Assembly (NCBI GenBank): GCA_001802645.1
Contig: MGZJ01000063.1
Span: 8,482-53,905, forward strand
Length of the DNA: 45,424 nucleotides
Direction: 5' to 3'
DNA from: Geobacteraceae bacterium GWC2_53_11
GTDB taxonomy: Bacteria > Desulfobacterota > Desulfuromonadia > Geobacterales > Pseudopelobacteraceae
The notes under the pieces were generated by a model. The model was not told where the DNA came from and did not search any database. It was given only the letters and a program-made list of their open reading frames with translations. How positions within the stretch are numbered: position 1 is the stretch's first letter; each line of letters starts with the position of its first letter. This document shows, piece by piece, positions 6,461-14,146 of this stretch. Position numbers and translations under genes: made by a program.

Positions 6461-7141
6461 ATGCAGATAAAAATTGAAAACATTACACGTATCTATACAG
6501 AAAGCAGGGGTCTTCAACCGGTCAGCTTCACGGTGGAAAAGGGGGAACTGATTGCCGTTATCGGTCACAATGGCGCGGGCAAATCAACCCTTTTGAAAAT
6601 CATGGCCGGCTGGCTTCTCCCTGATAGCGGCACCGTTACCGTGGACGGCATCAACCTCAAAAACCGGTTGGCAGTGGTCAAAAAAGTCGGTTTTGTTCCC
6701 GAGACTCCCAATCTTTTCGAGTTCTTTTCCGTTGAATACAACCTCAAACTGTTCGCCCACCTGTTTCATGTGCCGTTTGTACGAATAGAAGAAATTCTGC
6801 GGGAATTCAATCTGCTCCCGTTTCGTAACAGCAAGGTTCAGGACCTGTCAAAAGGACTGCGGCAGAGGGTCAGCATCGGGCGCACGCTTTTGGCAGACCC
6901 GCCTCTGCTCCTTTTTGATGAACCGACGTCAGGGCTGGATTTTGAAATGACGAACGAAGTGTACCGAATGATCAGAGATTTTCATGGGGCAGGCAAGACC
7001 ATCCTGTTTACCTCCCATCGTTCCGAAGAGATCAAAACCCTTGCGACACGGGTCATTATGCTGCACCAGGGGCACATGGTCTTCGATGGTTCGCCACAAG
7101 ACTATTTCCAATCCGACCTGTACGAAAAGCTGAGCATCTGA
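6461..7141 (+). CDS. ABC transporter ATP-binding protein
   Basis: 226 residues with all ABC ATPase landmarks: Walker A GHNGAGKST (35-43), signature LSKGLRQR (129-136), Walker B LLLFDEPTSG (149-158) and switch His186 in FTSHRSEE. The short single-domain form with its own ABC-2 permease is the NatA/CcmA-type export arrangement. Its stop overlaps the permease start by one base (TGATG). The substrate is not evident; lipid, antibiotic or ion export are all possible. The close spacing to the upstream stress operon suggests co-transcription. Confidence 0.9.
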   Translation: MQIKIENITRIYTESRGLQPVSFTVEKGELIAVIGHNGAGKSTLLKIMAGWLLPDSGTVTVDGINLKNRLAVVKKVGFVPETPNLFEFFSVEYNLKLFAHLFHVPFVRIEEILREFNLLPFRNSKVQDLSKGLRQRVSIGRTLLADPPLLLFDEPTSGLDFEMTNEVYRMIRDFHGAGKTILFTSHRSEEIKTLATRVIMLHQGHMVFDGSPQDYFQSDLYEKLSI

Positions 7142-8169
7142 TGATCAGGAATATCATCACCTTAACTCTGAATGATCTGGCCATTGCCTTTAAGAACAAG
7201 ACGATCTTCCTGATTATTTTCATACCGTTATTCGTGTTTTTCTCTTTGAAACTTGTGGACAGGAGCGCGACGGATGTCAAGAAAATCACCATCGGACTCA
7301 TTCAATCGGAAGCCTATGCACCGGTGATTCTGCACACCATCACATCCGCCGGCAACATATTTACGGTTTCCCGTGTGAGTGGCGAAGAGGAAGGCAAAAG
7401 GTGGTTACGGGAAAAGAAAATCGACGGACTGCTGGTTCGCTCTGAACAGGATACGGGGAGCGTGGCCCTTGTCGTCCTGAAGAAAGAGTCGCTGCAAACC
7501 CTGTCCATTGTGGAGAGCTTTTCCGCATTACAAAGGGGGACCGAGGGAAAGAGCATAAACTGGATCTCCGGCATTACGCCGATTCAGCAAGGGGGCATTC
7601 AAAAACAGACGCTGCCCACCTGGATCCTGATGGTGGTGCTGCTGGTGGGCTTTATCATAATGCCTGCCCAGGTTGCCGAAGAAAAGGAAAAGAAGCTGCT
7701 TCTTGCCCTGCTGCAAACCCCCATGCGCGAAATCGAGTGGCTGGGTGCCAAAGTGTTGTCTGGCATGACGTTGATACTCACCGCCGTACTATTCCTCCAT
7801 CTGCTGGGCCAGTTCAACCCCGGCAACATTCCGGGCTATGGCGCGTTCATCGTCGTCGGCAGCTTCTGTTTCAGCTCCTATGGAATTCTGCTCGGTTTCT
7901 TATGCCGGAATCAGGCCAGCGCCCGGACCCTGGGCATTCTGTTTTATTTACCCCACCTGCTCCCCTCCGCGTTATCGGATTTTTCCCAAAAGCTGACCAT
8001 GGTCGCGCCATTATTACCGTCCTACCAGTTGTATGAACCGATTAAAGCAATTCTTCTGGACGAAGGGAGGCTTTCAAACCTGTCGTTGGAGTGGTTCTAT
8101 CTGCTGGCAGTCGGACTGGTAACCCTGCTGTTTTCCTATATGCTGATGAAAAAACGCTGGTTGATGTAA
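7141..8169 (+). CDS. ABC-2 type transporter permease
   Basis: 342 residues. One N-terminal membrane helix (about 18-38) is followed by an extracytoplasmic domain of roughly 120 residues (KKITIGLIQSEAY ... ALQRGTEGKS). Five further helices lie after about residue 155 (WILMVVLLVGFIIMPAQVAEE, then about 205-225, 232-255, 260-290 and 318-338). The acidic EEKEKK after the second helix is typical of ABC-2/NatB permeases, where it contacts the ATPase. It forms an exporter with the upstream ATPase. It ends 12 bases from a convergent diguanylate cyclase gene. Confidence 0.88.
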   Translation: MIRNIITLTLNDLAIAFKNKTIFLIIFIPLFVFFSLKLVDRSATDVKKITIGLIQSEAYAPVILHTITSAGNIFTVSRVSGEEEGKRWLREKKIDGLLVRSEQDTGSVALVVLKKESLQTLSIVESFSALQRGTEGKSINWISGITPIQQGGIQKQTLPTWILMVVLLVGFIIMPAQVAEEKEKKLLLALLQTPMREIEWLGAKVLSGMTLILTAVLFLHLLGQFNPGNIPGYGAFIVVGSFCFSSYGILLGFLCRNQASARTLGILFYLPHLLPSALSDFSQKLTMVAPLLPSYQLYEPIKAILLDEGRLSNLSLEWFYLLAVGLVTLLFSYMLMKKRWLM

Positions 8170-8181
8170 GAACGCTCAAAC

Positions 8182-9078
8182 CTATCCTTGAGTTACCTTG
8201 TTTCTCCCGGATGCTTTGCTTTCATACATGAGAGAGTCAGCTCTGTGAATTACTGTTTCGGCGGAATCGTTTGGTATGGCCAATGTTGCACCGATTGATG
8301 CGGTAACTCGAAGTTTTTCACTCCCTGCCATTATGAAACTATGCTCGATCAGGAGTCGAGTACGCTCGGCAATTTTGCTTAGAACATCGCTGGTAATGTT
8401 TGGCAGTAAAAGCATAAACTCTTCACCACCCCATCTTGATACCACGTCCAGCTTCCTCATAGAGCTGGATATGGATTTACCTACCATTATCAGTACATCA
8501 TCTCCCGTTTTGTGACCGTAGTTGTCATTAAAAAGCTTGAAATGATCTATATCCAGAAATAAAACTCCGAATGGCTCGCTATGTGTTTCCCACTCAAACA
8601 ACCTTGTCGTTAATGACATTTCTCCGTATCTTCTGTTGCCAACACCTGTCAAAGCATCAACATATGCTTCTTTTTTCAAACCCTCTAACTCTGTGAGAAT
8701 CTGAATTGAGCTGGAATTATCCGTAAATATTTCTACAGCACCAGTCACATCACCGTTCGCTTCACGAACTGGTGAAGTCCTGACAGAAACCGGCACCCGA
8801 TGTCCTGATTTATGATGGAGAAACACATCAGACTGACGGGGTTTGCCATCAAGTATGGTGGCAGTTAGCGGGCACCCTTCGATACATAATTCTCTGCCGT
8901 TGTTATCAATGTGACGAAGGATATTGTTGGCGCAGCAGGAACCCATCACCTCATCCTTAGAAAATCCAGTGATCCTTTCAGCTCCCTTGTTCCAGAAAGT
9001 AATCCGTTTATTCAGATCGACAAAATAAACCCCGTCAAAGAGGTTGTCCAAAAGGCTTTCGTAGGCGATTTCACTCAA
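8182..9078 (-). CDS. PAS-domain diguanylate cyclase
   Basis: 298 residues: a PAS sensor (about 8-125), a linker, then a GGDEF domain (about 135-295). The active site is intact (GGEEF 217-221, with DIDHFKLFND before it). An RxxD inhibitory site (R208-K-L-D211) lies five residues upstream, so product feedback by c-di-GMP is expected. The PAS core has a Cys set (C48-C49, C65, C69 in LCIEGC) with His residues nearby, a pattern that could bind a metal or sense redox. The start is TTG with AAGGG 7 bases upstream. It makes c-di-GMP from GTP. Confidence 0.92.
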   Translation of the reverse strand: MSEIAYESLLDNLFDGVYFVDLNKRITFWNKGAERITGFSKDEVMGSCCANNILRHIDNNGRELCIEGCPLTATILDGKPRQSDVFLHHKSGHRVPVSVRTSPVREANGDVTGAVEIFTDNSSSIQILTELEGLKKEAYVDALTGVGNRRYGEMSLTTRLFEWETHSEPFGVLFLDIDHFKLFNDNYGHKTGDDVLIMVGKSISSSMRKLDVVSRWGGEEFMLLLPNITSDVLSKIAERTRLLIEHSFIMAGSEKLRVTASIGATLAIPNDSAETVIHRADSLMYESKASGRNKVTQG

Positions 9079-9157
9079 GCGGTTCCCTTTCGTGTAATAA
9101 ACAGCATCTTATCAATGCGTAAAGACATCTGTCTTATCCGAGTGTTGTCGTATTAAC

Positions 9158-9631
9158 TTATAGTGATTTTAGTGCCTGTTGCAACATCAGGACATGTGCA
9201 TCATCATTTTTTCTCATTGATGTAAATAAGCTAGATAGATTTTGGTCTTCAAAAACAACTATAGAATTCATATGGTATTCCGCTAACTTGTTTTCTATTT
9301 GCAATGATAACTCTAATGCAGCTTTCATTGTTGGCGATGAAACTTGTACTGATTCATATAATGCTTTAATTTTAATAAGTAACGTTTCTACTTGCTGTAT
9401 ATTTGTTTTAACAGACTTCATTCCGGCACCATAAAGACGAGACGCCAGCCTAAACTGGTTAGCATGTTCATCTTCTTCAAGAGACGTTTTAAAGAATAAA
9501 CTAGATACTGTTTCATTGTCTGCGTAGAGCTTTGAAAAAAAACGGTACATAATTGCCACCGTATCTTCAATTTCTGTGCAAATGTTGAGGATATTTGTTT
9601 CTGAAAGCGAAAGTTTGTTTTCTGAGTTCAT
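9158..9631 (-). CDS. Ferritin-like / rubrerythrin-type di-iron protein
   Basis: 157 residues, all helical. Candidate metal ligands follow the ferritin-like pattern: E20/E22 (CTEIEDTVAIMYRFF), E52/E53/E55 with H56 (LEEDEHANQF), E113 with H120 (ENKLAEYHMN) and D143/D144 with H146 (KNDDAHVLM). No C-terminal rubredoxin CxxC pair is present, so it is not a full rubrerythrin. A role in peroxide or iron handling is likely in an anaerobe. AGGAGG precedes the ATG. It lies 79 bases before the diguanylate cyclase gene and may be co-transcribed with it. Confidence 0.75.
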   Translation of the reverse strand: MNSENKLSLSETNILNICTEIEDTVAIMYRFFSKLYADNETVSSLFFKTSLEEDEHANQFRLASRLYGAGMKSVKTNIQQVETLLIKIKALYESVQVSSPTMKAALELSLQIENKLAEYHMNSIVVFEDQNLSSLFTSMRKNDDAHVLMLQQALKSL

Positions 9632-10049
9632 GTCTGCAACCTCCTATCAAACGACATTGTTTGCGGATAGCTATTTCATGGAAATGGGCACGTATCCTTG
9701 TCTCACCATATCTCTACCAGATGTTTTGCTTTTGTAAACAAGAGGATCAGTTCTCCTCCAAGAATACAAAGGTATGTACTCCTCACGTGTGAGTCAATAA
9801 AAACAAGATTAGTGCTACTAGCTAGAGTGATGCGGTAGATTGTAGCCTTGAATATTGATTATATGAAGAATCTCTCTGATATAGGCACATTCGCACTTGG
9901 CACTACATCTATCGCAAAACAGACTTGCAGTAACATTAAATTGCACACTTGGACAGAAGACTACCCTTCTTCAAGTATAACGTATATCACGAAACTTACC
10001 TTCAATAGACAAAAACGCCTTAATTAGGTATCAGCCTGTTGTTGAACTT
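9632..10049. other. Intergenic, probably decayed, region before integrase remnant
   Basis: It should contain the promoter of the ferritin-like gene. One 54-codon plus-strand frame (9863-10027, beginning MKNLSDIGTF) has no ribosome site and no recognisable fold. It sits in a different frame from the integrase remnant and does not look like the missing N-terminal part. Otherwise nothing is seen. Confidence 0.4.
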
Positions 10050-10655
10050 ATGATGACCGGCATGATTAATTCAGAAATAGCCGGTTTAAGGGTAAGCGAC
10101 ATCAAGCCTGATTACATCCTGGTACAGCATACCATTGTCAGGGGTAAAGAGAACGACACTCCCAAGACTCTCTACCGTATCAGGAAGATACCTATCACCC
10201 AGGCTATCAGACAACGGTTTGATATCCTCCTGGCTAGAAACCCCGGTGACAAGTTGGTAACTACCAAAACCGGTACCTATTTCAACCCTGCCAATTTCAG
10301 GAAAGATATCTGGGAGAAAGCGGGTAAAGCCTGCGGGATCACCGATAAAGTCCCCTACTCCATGCGTCATTCTTTTGCGGCCTGGGCATTAACGCTCCGC
10401 ATTGATCCGAATCGCCTAGTACGGCTCATGGGGCATGGCTCAAAGCAAATGATCTATGAAGTGTACGGGGATTACATCGAAGGGCTTGATGAGGACTTTT
10501 GGCAGATTCTGGAATACTTCGGCCAGGACTTCGCACAACCGAAAAAGAAACAATCAGCAACTGTTGGTTATGGCCAGATAATTCCTTACCAACAATATCC
10601 TGACATTCAGCAGATAAACGAAACCCCGAATCTACCTTTCAAAACTTTCTTGTGA
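10050..10655 (+). pseudogene. Tyrosine recombinase (phage-type integrase), C-terminal catalytic part
   Basis: The frame holds only the catalytic half. It includes SEIAGLRVSDI, RKIPITQ (beta-strand Lys), YSMRHSFAAWAL (the RHxF box), LMGHGSKQM and the terminal Tyr region VYGDYIEG. The usual N-terminal core-binding domain (about 150-200 residues) is missing: in-frame sequence upstream reaches a stop after about 23 codons. The position normally held by the first catalytic Arg (TGMR) reads Ile (TGMINSE). The gene ends 60 bases from the 3' end of tRNA-Gly and points at it, the usual place of an island integrase. It is probably a non-functional relic. Confidence 0.8.
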
Positions 10656-10714
10656 AAGTTTTTGTGATAGCCGGGGCAATAGGTCAGAATCTTTAATAAT
10701 TCTATGCTCTTAAA

Positions 10715-10789
10715 TGGAGCGGGAAACGGGATTCGAACCCGCGACTTCGACCTTGGCAAGGTCGCACTCTACCACTGAGTTATTCCCGC
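10715..10789 (-). tRNA. tRNA-Gly (anticodon GCC)
   Basis: On the minus strand GCGGGAA (5') pairs with TTCCCGC (3'), followed by T and an encoded CCA. The D-arm has AACTCAGTGGTAGAG, the anticodon loop CTTGCCAAG reads GCC, and the T-arm has GCGGGTTCGAATCCCGT. 75 bases including CCA. A consensus promoter lies immediately upstream. Its 3' end faces the integrase remnant, which suggests past use as an attachment site. Confidence 0.97.
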
Positions 10790-10802
10790 TTGCGAGACCA
10801 GA

Positions 10803-10831
10803 TGTATAGCAAATCAGAGAATTGGTGTCAA
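10803..10831 (-). promoter_or_regulatory. Sigma-70 promoter of tRNA-Gly
   Basis: On the minus strand TTGACA (10831-10826) and TATACA (10808-10803) are separated by exactly 17 bases. The -10 ends 13 bases before the mature tRNA 5' end. Confidence 0.8.
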
Positions 10832-10858
10832 TATTTTTTAGCATATTTGTGCATTTTT

Positions 10859-12055
10859 TTAACAGATTGTTTTTGAATGCGCTGCAGTTAACGTCCGGTA
10901 AACAGCTACCAGCTGCTGTGATCTGGCAGACCAGGAGTGAAGCCGTATCGCCCGTTCCCTGACCCGAGTGGATAGCAACGACATACTCTCTCCATTACGA
11001 AGTGTATCGGTAATAGCTTGTGCAAATGCTTGCGTATTGCCGTGCTCAACATATATTCCGTCTTCACCAAGAATCTCCCGGTTTATCTGGTTTTCGAACA
11101 CCACCGCCGGCAATCCGCACGCAATATAGTTGAACAGCTTGCCGTTGGCCTCGGTCAACGCAAGTTTTGGCGACACGGCAAGATCACCGGCACTCAGGTA
11201 CAGGGGGGCACGATCATAGGGCACTCGGCCTGTGAAGATGACGATATCGTCAATACCCATCTCATAAGCTTTCTTCTGATATTCCCTGTCGGGAAACCCC
11301 ATCAGCAGAAACCGGACGTTGGACGCCTCGGCCTTAACATGTGAAATGACGTCCAACAACAGATCAACGCCTTGATAACGGTTAAAGAGGCCAAGAAAAA
11401 CGACCAGCTTCACATCATCTGAAATACCTAGGCTCCGACGCGCTTCACTTCGGGAACAGGGACGGAAAATGTCGATATCGACACCATCCATCAGGTTGCT
11501 AACCTTGTCGGCTGGAATTCCCCAATCGCCCAGCAGCTCCTGACGCCCTTTTTCCGAACTGGTAATGATATGATCAGCTCGGCGGTCAATAAACTGCTCC
11601 ACCTTTCTGAACAGCTTCATCAGAAGTGATGTTTCTTGCAGAAAACCATGGTTGAGGGACTCACCGCTCAGACTCCCTTGATAATCAAACAGGAGAGGAA
11701 TGCGAAACAGAAACTTTAAAACCGAACCGACAAGGGTTCCTTCGTGCAGGTGGGCGTGAATCAGATGGGGACGGAATGAGCGAAGTTCTACAAACGCTTT
11801 CCACAACAACAGGATATCAAGATATGGTTTATGCCAGGAGGGACCGGCTTCAAGCTTGCCGTACCACGGGACGGGTGGAATGCGCACCACTCGCACACCG
11901 GGCATATCGCGGCCAAGGTGATACGTTACGATGCGGACCTCGTGGCCAAGTTGCTTCAGCGCCCGCGCCTCTTCGTATATTCTGACATGACACCCCCGGT
12001 CGGAAAAGTAAGGAGTCGGGGCAATCATGAGTACGCGGAGTGCGCCTTCAGTCAA
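10859..12055 (-). CDS. Family 4 glycosyltransferase (GT-B)
   Basis: 398 residues with the GT-B plan. The N-terminal acceptor domain opens with RVLMIAPTPYFSDRGCHVRIYEEARALKQLG; the linker follows ITSSEKGRQELL. The C-terminal donor domain contains LMDGVDIDIFRP, VVFLGLFNRYQGVDLLL and the SPKLALTEANGKLFNYIACG block, which replaces the usual ExxGxxxxE sugar-nucleotide motif. It would transfer a sugar from a nucleotide donor to a growing envelope glycan in the cytoplasm. It is the last of three glycosyltransferase genes on this strand and overlaps the preceding one by 8 bases, so it is translationally coupled. Acceptor and linkage cannot be read. Confidence 0.85.
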   Translation of the reverse strand: MTEGALRVLMIAPTPYFSDRGCHVRIYEEARALKQLGHEVRIVTYHLGRDMPGVRVVRIPPVPWYGKLEAGPSWHKPYLDILLLWKAFVELRSFRPHLIHAHLHEGTLVGSVLKFLFRIPLLFDYQGSLSGESLNHGFLQETSLLMKLFRKVEQFIDRRADHIITSSEKGRQELLGDWGIPADKVSNLMDGVDIDIFRPCSRSEARRSLGISDDVKLVVFLGLFNRYQGVDLLLDVISHVKAEASNVRFLLMGFPDREYQKKAYEMGIDDIVIFTGRVPYDRAPLYLSAGDLAVSPKLALTEANGKLFNYIACGLPAVVFENQINREILGEDGIYVEHGNTQAFAQAITDTLRNGESMSLLSTRVRERAIRLHSWSARSQQLVAVYRTLTAAHSKTIC

Positions 12056-13004
12056 GGTTTATCCTGTCTTTGACGACATAGATTGGCTTGCCTTGAGATT
12101 CAAAGTACGTTCTGGCATTGAGTTCGCCAAGCAACCCCAGCACGATAAACTGCGTGCCCATAAACAGCAGGAAGGCGGTCAGGATCAGGAGTGGATTTCT
12201 ATTCATGCTGAGATGTTCAAACAGTTTCATATACAGGGTCATGGTACCCGTTCCGACCCCCGCGAGTATGGTATAGACACCCCATTTGCCAAACAACTGA
12301 ATCGGCTTGGTGGAATAGGCCATCAGGAACTTGACCGTCATCAGATCGAGGATTACTCGAAGAGTACGGGAAATACCGTACTTGCTGACGCCATGCAGGC
12401 GTGGAAAATGATTGACCGGCAATTCTGTCACCTTCGCGCCAAACTGCGACGCCAGTGCCGGGACAAAGCGGTGCATTTCGCCGTACAGATTAATGCCGTC
12501 GAGTATTTCGCGACGATACGCCTTGAGCGTGCAGCCGTAATCGTGTAGATGAACACCAGTCTGGTGTGAAATCAAAGCATTGGCAAGCAGCGACGGTATT
12601 TTGCGGGAGATAAACGTATCTTTGCGATCGCGTCGCCATCCGGATACAACGTCAAACCCTTCGTGTATTTTAGCAACCAGACGCGGTATATCTGCAGGAT
12701 CGTTCTGAAGATCGCCATCCATCGGGATGATTATGTCGCCTTTTGCATGGTCAAATCCGGCCGACATTGCCGCCGTCTGACCGAAGTTTCTGCGAAAGCG
12801 GATTACTTTCAGAGCGGCATCCCGAGATGCAAGACGGGTCAGAACATTGTAAGACCCGTCAGAAGAGCCGTCATCCACCATGACTATTTCATACGAGCAG
12901 CCCATAGCACTGAGCGCGGTACTGATAGCGGAATAGACCGCCTCAACATTTTCCTGCTCGTTATAAACCGGTACAACAATACTAATATCCACGCATTTCT
13001 CCAT
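12048..13004 (-). CDS. Family 2 glycosyltransferase, DPM1/ArnC-like, with two C-terminal membrane helices
   Basis: 318 residues. The GT-A domain begins ISIVVPVYNEQENVEAVY. It holds VDDGSSDGS, RRNFGQTAAMSAGFDHA and the DxD-type IPMDGDLQNDP, the marks of polyprenyl-phosphate sugar transferases. Two membrane helices follow (about 230-252 and 268-290). Such proteins load a sugar onto undecaprenyl phosphate at the inner membrane for flipping or transfer. The start is an ATG without a clear ribosome site; the gene follows the 13029-14000 transferase by 24 bases. Confidence 0.88.
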   Translation of the reverse strand: MEKCVDISIVVPVYNEQENVEAVYSAISTALSAMGCSYEIVMVDDGSSDGSYNVLTRLASRDAALKVIRFRRNFGQTAAMSAGFDHAKGDIIIPMDGDLQNDPADIPRLVAKIHEGFDVVSGWRRDRKDTFISRKIPSLLANALISHQTGVHLHDYGCTLKAYRREILDGINLYGEMHRFVPALASQFGAKVTELPVNHFPRLHGVSKYGISRTLRVILDLMTVKFLMAYSTKPIQLFGKWGVYTILAGVGTGTMTLYMKLFEHLSMNRNPLLILTAFLLFMGTQFIVLGLLGELNARTYFESQGKPIYVVKDRINLD

Positions 13005-13028
13005 CAGTGAACTGACAACTAATGCAAT

Positions 13029-14000
13029 TTATGAAAACACTTCACCCAGCTTCTTTATGGTACGGATCCGTATGGAGCTGTCATGGACAGGTTCAGGTTT
13101 CCCGTTAATCAGCCCCCACAACAACCCGACGCCGTTTACTACATGCATGAGCGGATAAAGAGCAATCAGAAGCAAACCATACAGATGACCGGTCCGGTAC
13201 ACAACCATGAGCGAACTGACCAATGCTGCAATCAGATATAGCACGAGCGGCGCAAGCAGTAAAACATACTTTATACCAATCAGCGAGGCAACAAGATATA
13301 CGACAAAAAACAGCGGAATGAAGCTGGTCAACGAATAAGTGGACGTGATCAGCGATTGCTGCCCCCTGCCCCGCCCATAAGAGAACATTTGACGAATAAA
13401 TTCCTTAAGAGTATGGCGTTGGCTGCGAAACACAAACATGTCAGGGTTATGGAGTAATGTGTACCCGGCGGATGTAACCCTCTCCAAAAACTCGTTTTCC
13501 TCATTCGGATATAAACGTTCATTGAATCCGCCAAGCTCCATAAAAACGGAACGGCGAACTGCCAGATTACACAGTATCAGTTCACTGTCAGTTGTTGTGC
13601 GGGTTTTTCCATCCCGCCGATAGCGCTTATGTACAGCGCCTGATCCAAACGGTGATGCAAGAGCAAGTCCGAACAGCTGTTGGAGCCAGCCATCTCCGGA
13701 AGGAGTAATTGACGGACCTCCGACAACAGCTACCGCAGGATCACTCAATCCATCAGAGCAGAATAAAAAATTGTCAGGAGTTATCAGAGAATCGTCATCC
13801 AGAAAGTACAACACGTCTCCGCTCGCTTCTTGCGCCGCCAGATTACGCTGTTGGCTTGGCGCACAGCCTTCCGCAAGAAATAGTTCATACCGTTGATCGT
13901 CAGGCAGGAGATTTTTGAGAGATTCGCAGGCAACGACACGGCGCCCAGGTTTTACAGGAATAATTATTGAAAAGGTAGTCACAGTGCACTCGCGGGACAA
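13029..14000 (-). CDS. Family 2 glycosyltransferase with C-terminal membrane region
   Basis: 323 residues. FSIIIPVKPGRRVVACES opens a GT-A fold, the acidic metal motif is YFLDDDSLI, and ELGGFNERLYPNEENEFLERV supplies the ED-type acceptor/catalytic segment of rhamnosyl- and similar GT2 enzymes. Three to four hydrophobic helices fill residues about 225-300. The frame starts at TTG 14000, but the GTG at 13979 (MTTFSIIIP) is an equally good start, since neither has a strong ribosome site. It is first in the three-gene glycan operon, which probably builds a surface polysaccharide or glycolipid. Confidence 0.82.
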   Translation of the reverse strand: MSRECTVTTFSIIIPVKPGRRVVACESLKNLLPDDQRYELFLAEGCAPSQQRNLAAQEASGDVLYFLDDDSLITPDNFLFCSDGLSDPAVAVVGGPSITPSGDGWLQQLFGLALASPFGSGAVHKRYRRDGKTRTTTDSELILCNLAVRRSVFMELGGFNERLYPNEENEFLERVTSAGYTLLHNPDMFVFRSQRHTLKEFIRQMFSYGRGRGQQSLITSTYSLTSFIPLFFVVYLVASLIGIKYVLLLAPLVLYLIAALVSSLMVVYRTGHLYGLLLIALYPLMHVVNGVGLLWGLINGKPEPVHDSSIRIRTIKKLGEVFS

Positions 14001-14075
14001 TACATGTCTGAAACGTCTTAAGAGAATATTTTTATAACATTTAATAACTGTAAAATAAATGGTTAAGACATCAGA

Positions 14076-14119
14076 ACGAAACAGAGCCCCTCCTGTTCTC
14101 AGAAGGGGCTCCGTTTCGT
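14076..14119 (-). terminator. Strong hairpin after the secreted-repeat gene
   Basis: ACGAAACAGAGCCCCT (14076-14091) pairs with AGGGGCTCCGTTTCGT (14104-14119), 15 of 16 positions matched, around a 12-base loop. It lies 28 bases downstream of the 900-residue minus-strand gene and just upstream of the glycosyltransferase operon. The T-tract is poor on both sides, so termination strength is uncertain, but it separates the two units. Confidence 0.65.
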
Positions 14120-14146
14120 TATCTATAAACGTAAAGCTACGTAAAG

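Noticed and set aside
10656-10714. Attachment-site duplication of the tRNA-Gly 3' end
   Set aside because: No second copy of the T-arm/acceptor segment was found in the window, so no att pair can be claimed.
10840-10858. Terminator of the glycosyltransferase operon
   Set aside because: A T-run exists on the plus strand only and the preceding stem is about 3 bp; not convincing on either strand.
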